Source: Rahnella aceris
GTDB lineage: Bacteria; Pseudomonadota; Gammaproteobacteria; Enterobacterales; Enterobacteriaceae
Assembly (NCBI RefSeq): GCF_011684115.1
Contig: NZ_JAADJV010000003.1
Location: 62,001-126,000, forward strand
Direction of reading: 5' to 3'
DNA: 64,000 nt
Shown: in pieces, positions 47,399 to 55,188 of the stretch
Position numbering within the stretch: the stretch's first letter is position 1
Layout: every line of letters begins with the position of its first letter
The notes under the pieces: model-generated
What the model was told of the DNA's origin: nothing
Seen by the model: the letters and a program-made list of their open reading frames with translations, nothing else
Databases searched by the model: none
Made by a program: the position numbers and the translations under genes

Positions 47399-48014
47399 TA
47401 TTCTGATTTTCCCAGAGCAAACGCGGGTCGAACTTCAGGGCAGCCAGCAGGGTGAAGATCACCACTGCGCCAAAAAAAACAATACCGATGCGCGGTTCGG
47501 CAGTGCTGAGGCCGGGGAACTGCACCAGCGCTGCGATCATCGCGACCACCATCACATCGAGCATCGACCAGTAACCGATATGTTCCGTCAGGCGGAACAG
47601 GCGCGAGCGACGAAGCTGACCGGAAGCGGGACGTCGTTGTACCGCGATCAGCAGCCCGCCGAGGATCAGGAACTTGGCACACGGCACGACAATGCTGGCG
47701 GTAAAAATGATTGCTGCGATGATGTAATCACCGGCATCCCAGAACCCGGCAATACCGCCCAGAATGGTGCTTTCACTGCCGCGACCGGCAAAACTGTTGT
47801 ACATCACCGGCAGTAAATTGGCGGGCAGATACAGCAACAGCCCGGTGAGCAGCAATGCCCATGACTGGCTGAGGCTGTCCGGCAATCGCGGATGCAGCGG
47901 CGCATGGCAGCGCGGACACGGCAACGCCCGCACGCCAGGCACCTGTTCGCAGACCAGTCCGCAGACATGACAGCGCACGATGCCCTGCGTTAATGCGTGC
48001 GGAACCGGCGTCAT
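47391..48014 (-). CDS. PqiA-like membrane protein, second half (separate gene)
   Basis: A 207-residue protein starting MTPVPHALTQGIVRCHVCGLVCEQVPGVRALPCPRCHAPL, with a CxxC...CxxC rubredoxin-like metal site, then four membrane spans (for example WALLLTGLLLYLPANLLPVMY). It matches the C-terminal half of the fused 417-residue E. coli PqiA. The start at 48014 is the ATG that overlaps the preceding stop by four bases; the same frame is open further upstream but there it shadows the PqiA1 gene. Splitting of PqiA into two genes is the notable feature. Confidence 0.85.
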   Translation of the reverse strand: MTPVPHALTQGIVRCHVCGLVCEQVPGVRALPCPRCHAPLHPRLPDSLSQSWALLLTGLLLYLPANLLPVMYNSFAGRGSESTILGGIAGFWDAGDYIIAAIIFTASIVVPCAKFLILGGLLIAVQRRPASGQLRRSRLFRLTEHIGYWSMLDVMVVAMIAALVQFPGLSTAEPRIGIVFFGAVVIFTLLAALKFDPRLLWENQNND

Positions 48015-48628
48015 TCGCGCTGGCCTTTCAGCGTTTTGAGGCTCCACAGCGGGTGGAAATCCTGATGGTTGATCACCGGCAATAACAGGCACAACCCGAG
48101 CAGCGCCCATGTACCGGGGCCGGGGGTGATTTGCACCAGTCCCGAGAGTTTGATGGCGGCGATAAGAATGCTCAGCAACGCCACTTCCGCCATGCTCCAG
48201 GGCGCCAGCCCGGCCAGCAAACGCATCGCAGAAGCGAGCCCCGGCGCGGCTTTTTTCCGGCAGGCGTGCCATAACACCCAACCCAATAAGAGAATTTGCA
48301 GACACGGACAGACGATGATCAGCATGGCCAGCGGAATGGCCAGTGGCGATGCGTAGCTGTACGCCAGCGCCATCGCGGTTTGCCACAACGTTGCCGCCTG
48401 CACCTGACCATGAAACTGAATTTCCAGCACCGGAAAGGCATTGGCGATAATGAAAAACAGCGCGGCGGTAACCGTCAGCGCAAACCATTGTTCCAGACTC
48501 AGCCAGCTTCCCCGATACAGTACGGCACGGCAACGCTGGCAATGTGCGGCCTCGCCGGACCGCACAGGTTTTCGGGTATACAGACTGTCGCAATGTTTGC
48601 AAACGACCTGCTGCGGATAGATTTTCAT
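48011..48628 (-). CDS. PqiA-like membrane protein, first half (separate gene)
   Basis: A 205-residue protein with an N-terminal metal site (VCKHCDSLYTRKPVRSGEAAHCQRCRAVLYR) and four predicted spans. It corresponds to the N-terminal half of E. coli PqiA. The following PqiA-like gene overlaps it by four bases (ATGA), so the two halves are probably made together and may assemble into one unit feeding lipid to the PqiB-like protein. Confidence 0.87.
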   Translation of the reverse strand: MKIYPQQVVCKHCDSLYTRKPVRSGEAAHCQRCRAVLYRGSWLSLEQWFALTVTAALFFIIANAFPVLEIQFHGQVQAATLWQTAMALAYSYASPLAIPLAMLIIVCPCLQILLLGWVLWHACRKKAAPGLASAMRLLAGLAPWSMAEVALLSILIAAIKLSGLVQITPGPGTWALLGLCLLLPVINHQDFHPLWSLKTLKGQRE

Positions 48629-48654
48629 GGTGATGTCCTGTGTCCTGCCGTCAC

Positions 48655-49317
48655 TTATTTCAGTTGTGCCTGCAACTGTTCCGCGCCTTTATCCAGCCCG
48701 GTTTCGGCCGCACTCAGCGCACCCCAGGTCGCGCCAATGTTCAGCGAGTTCGGGTATTGCTTCGCGATATAAGCCTTCAGCAACTGATTGGAGGGGGCGT
48801 CATAAATTTCCACCGCATAACTCACGGAGCCGGTGAATGAACCCTGTTTGCCGCGCACTGACTGCACGATGTTGTACGGCCCGCCCATCAGATCAAAGCG
48901 GGTGAACGTGCCCAGAAACGCGGTGGTGGTTTGCGCGCCGGTGAGCGTCAGCCGGATACGTAAGGTGCCTGGGGTAATAGCGTTCGTCAGCGGGAAACGC
49001 CCGCCGACACTTTTGCCGAACTGCTGCTGCATGTACGCCGCCAGTTGCTGTTTTTGCTCCGCCGTGACGTCATCAAACTGGGCATCCTTGCCCTGATAAA
49101 TCACCACCGGATCGAGGATCGCGCGGCTGTATTTATTCCAGTCCGTCGGGGTGTTGTAGCTGTATGCGATATGGCCTGAATCGTCCTGGGTATCAGGTTT
49201 CATTTGTGGAGAAGAGGTGACCCCGGTGTAGGGCACAGGCTGGGTACTCGCGCACCCGGTGAGAAAACCCAAAGAAATCAAAGCCGCCAGAGAATAGCCG
49301 TGAACGGATGCAGACAT
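48655..49317 (-). CDS. DUF3313-type lipoprotein, first gene of the PqiABC-like operon
   Basis: A 220-residue lipoprotein (lipobox ISLGFLTG-C near residue 22) with a DUF3313-like body: NKYSRAILDPVVIYQGKDAQFDDVTAEQKQQLAAYM and LRIRLTLTGAQTT. E. coli pqiABC has no such gene. It is the promoter-proximal gene here, 26 bases before PqiA1, and may be an outer-membrane accessory of the lipid system. A TTGACA/CATAAA promoter and a TetR-type operator lie upstream. Confidence 0.85.
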   Translation of the reverse strand: MSASVHGYSLAALISLGFLTGCASTQPVPYTGVTSSPQMKPDTQDDSGHIAYSYNTPTDWNKYSRAILDPVVIYQGKDAQFDDVTAEQKQQLAAYMQQQFGKSVGGRFPLTNAITPGTLRIRLTLTGAQTTTAFLGTFTRFDLMGGPYNIVQSVRGKQGSFTGSVSYAVEIYDAPSNQLLKAYIAKQYPNSLNIGATWGALSAAETGLDKGAEQLQAQLK

Positions 49318-49370
49318 TTTTCCTACCTTTTTAAGAATCGTCGCGGGACGTCGGTTTCGGTTTATTTCAA

Positions 49371-49387
49371 AACCGTACGGTACGGTT
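49371..49387. promoter_or_regulatory. TetR-type operator of the PqiABC-like operon
   Basis: AACCGTACGGTACGGTT is a perfect 17-base palindrome. On the minus strand it follows by three bases a promoter with -35 TTGACA (49413-49418) and -10 CATAAA (49390-49395), spacer 17. Binding would cover the transcription start. A near-identical palindrome precedes the TetR gene at 52257-52273. Confidence 0.8.
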
Positions 49388-49389
49388 CA

Positions 49390-49418
49390 TTTATGGAGTA
49401 ATAAAATTCCCATGTCAA
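49390..49418 (-). promoter_or_regulatory. Sigma-70 promoter of the PqiABC-like operon
   Basis: TTGACA (perfect -35) and CATAAA (-10) are separated by 17 bases on the minus strand. The next 17 bases downstream form the TetR-type operator. The first gene starts about 75 bases downstream. Confidence 0.75.
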
Positions 49419-49465
49419 GAAAATGTACAGGTGGGTTTAGTTTTGAGGAGAAGGTCACAAGGCGT

Positions 49466-49497
49466 AAAAAAGGCGTCATGTTTGCACATGACGCCTT
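49466..49497 (-). terminator. Terminator of the TonB receptor gene
   Basis: AAAGGCGTCATG pairs with CATGACGCCTTT over a short loop (49469-49497). In the minus direction it is followed by a T-run, 28 bases after the receptor stop. Confidence 0.9.
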
Positions 49498-49524
49498 TGA
49501 TGTTGTCCGTTCGGGCGTTATCGG

Positions 49525-51945
49525 TTAGAAATCGACGTTCACGCCCAACTGGAAGCTGCGACCCGGCATCACAGCCAGCGCTTTGTTGTACTCATCCTGA
49601 TTGGTGGTTTCGGTCAGGGTGCGGCTGCTCAGATAATCCCAGTATTTGCGGTCGGTGATGTTATAAACGCCACCGCTGAGTTTCACGTTCTTCGCGACTT
49701 TCCAGTAGGCCGTTGCATCCACCATACCGTAGCCCGGCACATTCATGTATTCGGTGGTGGAACCCGTGATTGGCGTCCCGGCATTGGTGTAGCTCTGGCG
49801 GCTGGTCGCTTCGGCTTTTTTACCTTTCACGAAGGTGGCGGTCAGGGCGGTGCCGTAGATGCCGGATGGCGCATCCCATGCCACGCCAGCCACAAACTTC
49901 ATTGGCGGCACGCTGTCGAGGTCAACATATTTGTCGCCATCGTAGCTGGATTTCGATTCACCCTTGGCATAACCCAGTGCGAAGGTGGTGCTCAGGCCAT
50001 CAACGCTGCTGAACCAGGTACCGTAGTTAATTTTGGTACTCAGATCGCCACCGTAGATAAAGGCTTCATCGCGGTTTTCTGCCTGATAAATCGTATAAAT
50101 ATTGGAGGGCACATTGGTGAACATACCCGGGCTGCCCGCGCGGGTGTAACGGGTGTTAGCAATGAAGTTTTTGTAGGTGTTATAGAAGAGAGAAGTCTTG
50201 AAGGTCACGCCTTCCGTGGCTTCGCCTTTCATGCCCCATTCAAAGTTATTGCTGGTTTCGGTTTTCAGATTAGTGTTACCGATCAGCGCGTACTGACCAC
50301 GGCCTGCGTAGTTAGAACCGAGGTTCCAGGATCCGTAAAGCTGGCTGGCATCCGGGAACTGGGCACCGCGCTGGTACTGCAGGTAAGTCATCAGCTTAGG
50401 GGTGATGTCATAGGTGAAGGCCAGTGATGGCAGGGCCTGTGTATCGGAGTTGGCTTTACCGTACAGGGTGGAAACCTGATCTTCAGAAACAATGCTGTTG
50501 GACAAGTCTGACAGGTTTTCTGCCTTGGTATTCTGATACGCGACACGCACCGCAGGCACCACAGAGAAGTTATGGCCGTCGAGGTCAAACTTAATGGTGT
50601 CTTGCAGGAAGCCGCCGAGGATATACGTCCGGCTGTTAGCTTCCGGCTGCATGATAGTCGTGAAAGCACTTTGATCCGGGCTTTCGCGGAATGGACGTTC
50701 AGTGTTGGACACGCGGCCGTTGATACCGGCACTCAGCTCATGGCGACCCAGCGTTTTTAGCCAGCTGGTCTCCGCGCCGTAAGTGTTCACGTCATAGTTT
50801 GAGTAGACGTTCATCATCTGCTTACTTTCGTTTGGCAGATAGGTGTTGTCGTGTGCCTGAGTGTACTGGTAATACACTTTCGAGACGATGGCATCCACGT
50901 AATCGTTGAATGGCGTCCATTCATCTTTCAGGCTCGCGCCCCAGCGGCGGGTGTTACTTTGCTGTTGTGCGGTACCCAGAATCGCGCTGCCAGCATTGTT
51001 CCAGGTATCGTAATGGGTGTGGTTCACTTTCTCGTAGTAATCGAGGGTGCCGGTGATTTTATGCGCATCATTCGGCTGCCAGATGACCGACGTCATAATG
51101 GCGTCAGAGTGCCAGTTGGCCGGATACGCATCGAGCGTATCGCTGTTGTTGCTGGTTTCCTGGCCGTCGCGGCGGCTGATGGCGATCAGGCCCCGCAGGG
51201 TTTCGTCACCGGCGGCAGCGGTGATGCCGTTGTGCCAGGAACGATCCGAAGAATCATAATCAGACTGGTAACCGAAATAGACTTCCTTGCCCGGACGCAG
51301 GTAATCGTCGGCAGATTTTGGCAGGAAGGAAACGGCACCGCCGATGGAGGTGTTGGCGCGATCGGCTGATGTGGCGCCGGATTCAATATCCACCTGACCG
51401 TAAATATACGGGTCGATGTAATCGCGGCCAATACCAAAGGTATTCAGGCCCGCACGGCTGACGTAGCTGCGCCCGGTAGCGTTTGGCTGCGGAATACCGT
51501 CGACGTCAATACCGACGCGGTTGCTTTCCAGGCCACGGATGTTATAGCCGGTATAACCGCTGCGGTCGAAGCCGCTTTTGCCATTGCCGGAGCCGCCACT
51601 CGCGCCGGTCGCGGTGATCAGCGGCTCATAACGCATGATAGTGCCGAAATCATTACCGCCTTTTCGCTGCATTTCTGCCGCCGTGATGGTGGTTTTCGAG
51701 CCTGGTTTTTTATCCGGCATCGTTTCGGTGACAGTCATGACTTCTTCATTGTTCTGCGCCAGATCCTGCGCGGTACGCACCGCCGGTTTTTTTTTGATGG
51801 CTTCAGAAGATTGCGTATTGCTTGCTGTGAGATCGGTATTGTCTTTAACGGCTTCCGCTGCATTTACGTTAAAGGTGGTGGTGAGAATCGTCCCCATGAA
51901 AATGACGTTTTTCACCAAACCCTGCTGTGTAAAGGATTTGAACAT
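49525..51945 (-). CDS. TonB-dependent heme/hemoglobin-type receptor
   Basis: An 806-residue outer-membrane receptor. The signal peptide spans residues 1-29. A TonB box (VMTVTE) lies near residue 69. The plug (GGNDFGTIMRYEPLITATGASGG ... YNIRGLESNRVGIDVDGIPQ) and barrel end (SFQLGVNVDF) are complete. The plug pattern is that of the hemoglobin/heme receptor (HasR/TonB-hemin) group. A Fur-like array precedes it, so it is probably iron repressed. No hemophore gene is adjacent. It lies between the PqiABC-like operon and the TetR gene. Confidence 0.92.
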   Translation of the reverse strand: MFKSFTQQGLVKNVIFMGTILTTTFNVNAAEAVKDNTDLTASNTQSSEAIKKKPAVRTAQDLAQNNEEVMTVTETMPDKKPGSKTTITAAEMQRKGGNDFGTIMRYEPLITATGASGGSGNGKSGFDRSGYTGYNIRGLESNRVGIDVDGIPQPNATGRSYVSRAGLNTFGIGRDYIDPYIYGQVDIESGATSADRANTSIGGAVSFLPKSADDYLRPGKEVYFGYQSDYDSSDRSWHNGITAAAGDETLRGLIAISRRDGQETSNNSDTLDAYPANWHSDAIMTSVIWQPNDAHKITGTLDYYEKVNHTHYDTWNNAGSAILGTAQQQSNTRRWGASLKDEWTPFNDYVDAIVSKVYYQYTQAHDNTYLPNESKQMMNVYSNYDVNTYGAETSWLKTLGRHELSAGINGRVSNTERPFRESPDQSAFTTIMQPEANSRTYILGGFLQDTIKFDLDGHNFSVVPAVRVAYQNTKAENLSDLSNSIVSEDQVSTLYGKANSDTQALPSLAFTYDITPKLMTYLQYQRGAQFPDASQLYGSWNLGSNYAGRGQYALIGNTNLKTETSNNFEWGMKGEATEGVTFKTSLFYNTYKNFIANTRYTRAGSPGMFTNVPSNIYTIYQAENRDEAFIYGGDLSTKINYGTWFSSVDGLSTTFALGYAKGESKSSYDGDKYVDLDSVPPMKFVAGVAWDAPSGIYGTALTATFVKGKKAEATSRQSYTNAGTPITGSTTEYMNVPGYGMVDATAYWKVAKNVKLSGGVYNITDRKYWDYLSSRTLTETTNQDEYNKALAVMPGRSFQLGVNVDF

Positions 51946-52107
51946 TTGTTATAAGTCCTGGACTAATTTTTTTAAGTTCTGCTCGCATTTACTGCCTTTC
52001 GACAAATCAGACGCGCTGGTCATCTGCATGCAATTCTTCCGTGAAAAGGCCATTGTCCTTATAAAATATGGGTTTATTTAACATCCGCACCCATTTCGGC
52101 TTCGTGA

Positions 52108-52137
52108 GAATGATAATGATACTGATAATTGTTATCA
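52108..52137. promoter_or_regulatory. Fur-box array before the heme-type receptor
   Basis: The run contains GATAAT-GATACT-GATAAT-TGTTATC, successive hexamers of the Fur consensus GATAATGATAATCATTATC. It lies about 165-190 bases before the receptor start on the minus strand. It predicts repression by iron-bound Fur. Confidence 0.75.
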
Positions 52138-52256
52138 ACAAAATGATAAAAAAAATGTAGTTCTTAACGAAATCTTTGCAATTCGTCTTTCGAAACGGGC
52201 CAGGGGGGCGCGGCTTTACAAGCCGGAAAGGCATGGTTAGAGTGGGTATAAATAGA

Positions 52257-52273
52257 AACTGTACCGTACAGTT
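52257..52273. promoter_or_regulatory. TetR-type operator before the TetR gene
   Basis: AACTGTACCGTACAGTT is a perfect 17-base palindrome with central C. It directly abuts the ribosome-binding site AAGGAG (52274-52279) and lies five bases after a TATAAA -10 (52247-52252). It implies autoregulation. The same AAC-Y-GTAC-N-GTAC-R-GTT pattern recurs at 49371-49387. Confidence 0.8.
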
Positions 52274-52284
52274 AAGGAGCGAAA

Positions 52285-52896
52285 ATGAAGGTACGTACCG
52301 AGGCCAGAAGGGATGCCATTGTGGATGCCGCGGCGGAATTATTTCAGGAGTGCGGCTACGAGCGTGCTTCGATGAATGAGCTTGCCCGGCGGCTTGGCGG
52401 ATCAAAAGCCACACTTTACAATTACTTTCCCTCCAAAGAATCGCTGCTGGTGGCGGTGGTTAAAGCCTACGCCACCGGGCATCTTTCCGATGCCGTTGAC
52501 GGGCTTTCCGCCCCCTTGCCTGATCTGCCGCTGGAAACGGTGCTGACCCGTTTTGGTGAAAGAATGTTGCTGGTGCTGACCAACGACGGTACCGCGCTGG
52601 CGGTATACCGGATGGTGATTGCCGAAGCCGGGCGTTCTGACATCGGTATGTTGTTTCACGATGCCGGTCCGGGTGAAGCCATCGAATCACTGGCGGCATT
52701 TTTAGCGCTGGCGATGCAAAAAGGGCAACTCGGCAATGCTGATGCCGATTTGCGCGCGCGCCAGTTTCTGGCGCTGGTGACGGCGCAAACCAATATGCGT
52801 TTGTACCAGAGCGACCCTGCGCCACTGGACGTCATCGAGATCAAGCAACTGGTGAAAAACGCCGTCGAGATGTTCCTGTACGGCGCCGTGCGCTAG
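52285..52896 (+). CDS. TetR-family transcriptional regulator
   Basis: A 203-residue TetR protein. The helix-turn-helix is at the start (RRDAIVDAAAELFQECGYERASMNELARRLGGSKATLYNYFPSKESLL), followed by an all-helical ligand domain (TetR_C-like AefR/YbjK type). ATG 52285 follows AAGGAG. It probably represses itself and, because its palindrome recurs there, the PqiABC-like operon across the receptor gene. Confidence 0.93.
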   Translation: MKVRTEARRDAIVDAAAELFQECGYERASMNELARRLGGSKATLYNYFPSKESLLVAVVKAYATGHLSDAVDGLSAPLPDLPLETVLTRFGERMLLVLTNDGTALAVYRMVIAEAGRSDIGMLFHDAGPGEAIESLAAFLALAMQKGQLGNADADLRARQFLALVTAQTNMRLYQSDPAPLDVIEIKQLVKNAVEMFLYGAVR

Positions 52897-52924
52897 CCAT
52901 TCTTCCTCCGGCCACTGCAATCCG

Positions 52925-52956
52925 AAGCCATCCACCGCGATGGCTTTTTTGTTTTT
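52925..52956 (+). terminator. Terminator of the TetR gene
   Basis: AAGCCATC pairs with GATGGCTT over a CACCGC loop, followed by TTTTTTG and more T. Confidence 0.88.
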
Positions 52957-52990
52957 CCTTACACTTTCCGGGATTGCGGAAAACATGACT

Positions 52991-53002
52991 AAGATATATC
53001 TT
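52991..53002. promoter_or_regulatory. PadR operator palindrome AAGATATATCTT (yqjH locus)
   Basis: The same perfect 12-mer as at 44987-44998. A TTGCGG 15 bases before TATATC is a possible -35, so the palindrome overlaps the -10. It lies 32 bases upstream of the yqjH start. Confidence 0.78.
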
Positions 53003-53034
53003 TCAGCAAACCTTATCGCAAAAGAGAGAACGTG

Positions 53035-53847
53035 ATGGCACAACATCGCACTGAAACCCCTGCCGCAAACCTGCCGGTCCGGGTCAAAAACGAACTGGTT
53101 TTCCGTCATATCACGGTAAAAAGCAGTGAAACGATTTCCGGCTGTTTTAAACGCATTGTATTAAACGGCGACGAGCTGACCGGGTTTACGTCACGCGGCT
53201 TCGATGACCACATCAAACTGTTTTTCCCGGCGAATCCGGGGGATGCCATTACACCACCCGCTGCAACCGAAGAAGGGATTGTGTGGGGCGAAGGGCCGCG
53301 TCCGCTGAACCGCGAATACACGCCGCTGCATTACGATGCACAGACCAACGAACTGACGCTGGATTTCTATATTCACGACGGGGGTGTCGCCAGCGAATGG
53401 GCGGCTGATGCGAAGCCGGGCGATAAACTGATCATCGGCGGGCCACGTGGTTCACTGATCATCCCGACCACCTATAAATGGCAGTTGTATGTCTGCGATG
53501 AAACCGGTCTTCCGGCGGTGAAACGCCGTCTGCGTGAGCTGAAACAGGCGGCGTCTGACGCCAAAATCACCGTGCTGGTGAAAGTGAAAGACGTGAGTTG
53601 CGTCAGCTATTTAGATGATGAACAAGACTTCAACATCGAATGGATTGTCAGCGATGAGCACAACGGTTATCAGGAAGATGACGCGGCGGTTAAAAAACTG
53701 AAAAGCCTGCCGCTGCCGGAAAGCGATTACTACATCTGGGTCACCGGTGAAGGGAAATTCGCCAAAGGGCTGAATGATTATTTCGTGGAAACCCGTGGAT
53801 TGGATGCGAACCTGGTGCGTTGTGTGGCCTATTGGCATAATAAATAA
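53035..53847 (+). CDS. yqjH: Siderophore-interacting ferric reductase (NfeF/YqjH)
   Basis: A 270-residue flavin-dependent NADPH reductase of the siderophore-interacting-protein group, cytoplasmic, freeing iron from ferric chelates. The FAD-binding N-terminal domain carries RPLNREYTPLHYDAQTNELTLDFYIHDGGVASEWAADAKPGDKLIIGGPRGS, and the NAD(P)-binding C-terminal half is WQLYVCDETGLPAVKRRL ... YYIWVTGEGKFAKGLNDYFVE. GTG at 53032 is an alternative start. In E. coli yqjH and yqjI are divergent; here they are in one direction. Confidence 0.9.
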   Translation: MAQHRTETPAANLPVRVKNELVFRHITVKSSETISGCFKRIVLNGDELTGFTSRGFDDHIKLFFPANPGDAITPPAATEEGIVWGEGPRPLNREYTPLHYDAQTNELTLDFYIHDGGVASEWAADAKPGDKLIIGGPRGSLIIPTTYKWQLYVCDETGLPAVKRRLRELKQAASDAKITVLVKVKDVSCVSYLDDEQDFNIEWIVSDEHNGYQEDDAAVKKLKSLPLPESDYYIWVTGEGKFAKGLNDYFVETRGLDANLVRCVAYWHNK

Positions 53848-53849
53848 CG

Positions 53850-54332
53850 ATGATGAATCATAAACACCGCCGCGAAAGAATGTTCGAAACGGGGGATATC
53901 CGCCTGCTGATGCTGCATTTTTTGCAGCGGCGTCCCGCCCACGGTTATGAGCTGATCAAGGCCATCGAAGAATTATCCAAAGGTGAATACACGCCGAGCG
54001 CCAGTATCATTTATCCGAACCTGACCTTTTTAGAAGAACAGGGGTTGATTTCGGCCAGCCAGGAAGAGGGCGGTAAGAAGCAATATGCGATTACACCGGA
54101 AGGTTCGCAATCGCTGGCTGAACAGGGAGAACTGCTCGGCTCAGTGACGGAAAAACTGCATTCGCTGGCGATTTTATCCAACAATCGCAGCATTCCTGAA
54201 ATGCAGCGCGCGATAAACAATATCCGCATGGCGCTGAACCTGCGGCTGGCGAAAGGCCCCATCGGACAGGAGACACTGTATAAAATCACCGATGCGTTAG
54301 ACCGGGCGACAAAAGAAATCGAGCGCAGTTAG
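53850..54332 (+). CDS. yqjI: PadR-family regulator (YqjI/NfeR-like)
   Basis: A 160-residue PadR regulator that follows yqjH by two bases and would be co-transcribed. The winged-helix core is HFLQRRPAHGYELIKAIEELSKGEYTPSASIIYPNLTFLEEQGLISASQEEGGKKQYAITPEGS. E. coli YqjI has a long Cys/His-rich N-terminus that binds nickel or iron; here only MMNHKHRRERMF remains, so metal sensing may differ. Its likely target is the AAGATATATCTT palindrome upstream. Confidence 0.88.
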   Translation: MMNHKHRRERMFETGDIRLLMLHFLQRRPAHGYELIKAIEELSKGEYTPSASIIYPNLTFLEEQGLISASQEEGGKKQYAITPEGSQSLAEQGELLGSVTEKLHSLAILSNNRSIPEMQRAINNIRMALNLRLAKGPIGQETLYKITDALDRATKEIERS

Positions 54333-54349
54333 CCGTACCTCAGAAAGCA

Positions 54350-54372
54350 AAAAGCCTCCGGATGGAGGCTTT
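54350..54372. terminator. Bidirectional hairpin between yqjI and the map-like gene
   Basis: AAAGCCTCC pairs with GGAGGCTTT over GGAT. Both sides have short A/T runs, so it may serve the convergent yqjI and aminopeptidase genes. Confidence 0.8.
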
Positions 54373-54387
54373 ACTGTCCCGGTATTG

Positions 54388-55188
54388 TCACTTATCTTCC
54401 GGCCACGGGGTCAGTATTTCATAACCATCTTTCGTCACCGCAATCATATGTTCCCATTGTGCGGACAACGAATGATCTTTAGTCACCACGGTCCAGCCAT
54501 CGGGCAGGACTTTGTTTTGTTTTTTACCGGCATTGAGCATCGGTTCGATGGTAAATAACATGCCTTCCTGCAATACCAGCCCGTGACCTTGCTCGCCATA
54601 ATGCAGCACCTGCGGATCTTCGTGATAACCCATGCCGATGCCGTGGCCGCAATACTCTTCCACAATGGAAAACCCTTCGCGTTTCGCCACCGCAGCAATC
54701 GCAAAGCCGACGTCGCCGAGCGTTGCGCCGGGACGTACCACTGCAATACCGGCCATCATTGCTTCATAGGTGGTATCCACCAGACGGCGCGCCATAATGC
54801 CGGGTTCACCGGCGTAATACATACGGCTGGTATCGCCGTACCAGCCGTCTTTGATCAGCGCCACGTCGATGTTAACAATATCGCCTTTTTTCAGCGCCTT
54901 ATCGGAAGGAATGCCGTGACAAATCACGTGGTTGACGGAGGTGCAGGTGGTTTTCTGATAGCCGTGATAACCGATATTGGCCGGGATCGCCTGCAATTCG
55001 TTGACGATAAAATCGTGGCAGATGCGGTCCAGTTCGTTGGTCGTAACGCCTGGCACTACGTACGGCGTGATCATATGCAACACGCGCGCCGCCAGTTTAC
55101 CGGCGATACGGGCTTTATCGATGCCTTCCGGCGTTTTGACCATGCGGTTATTGTTGACGAAATACCTGCTGTCTAAACCATTATTCAT
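54388..55188 (-). CDS. Type I methionine aminopeptidase paralogue
   Basis: A 266-residue peptidase of the pitta-bread fold that removes N-terminal Met. The metal ligands Asp (VNIDVAL), Asp (DGWYGDTSRM), His (EYCGHGIGMGYHEDP), Glu (FTIEPML) and Glu (SAQWEHMI) are all visible. The start at 55188 is preferred: AGGAAGG lies before it and its ATG overlaps the preceding stop by eight bases. It is not next to rpsB as map is in E. coli, so it is probably a second copy tied to the ParD-like gene upstream. Confidence 0.9.
   Translation of the reverse strand: MNNGLDSRYFVNNNRMVKTPEGIDKARIAGKLAARVLHMITPYVVPGVTTNELDRICHDFIVNELQAIPANIGYHGYQKTTCTSVNHVICHGIPSDKALKKGDIVNIDVALIKDGWYGDTSRMYYAGEPGIMARRLVDTTYEAMMAGIAVVRPGATLGDVGFAIAAVAKREGFSIVEEYCGHGIGMGYHEDPQVLHYGEQGHGLVLQEGMLFTIEPMLNAGKKQNKVLPDGWTVVTKDHSLSAQWEHMIAVTKDGYEILTPWPEDK

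Larger units (their letters stand above)
51946..52284. other. Divergent control region with Fur-like and TetR sites
   Basis: This 339-base gap between the receptor and the TetR gene holds the Fur-like array (52108-52137) and the TetR operator (52257-52273). No coding frame is credible. It is AT-rich in the middle and GC-rich near 52200. Confidence 0.6.

Noticed and set aside
47391..48602. Long 403-residue form of the second PqiA-like gene
   Set aside because: The upstream half is an alternative frame of the first PqiA-like gene. The real start is the ATG at 48014 overlapping the previous stop.
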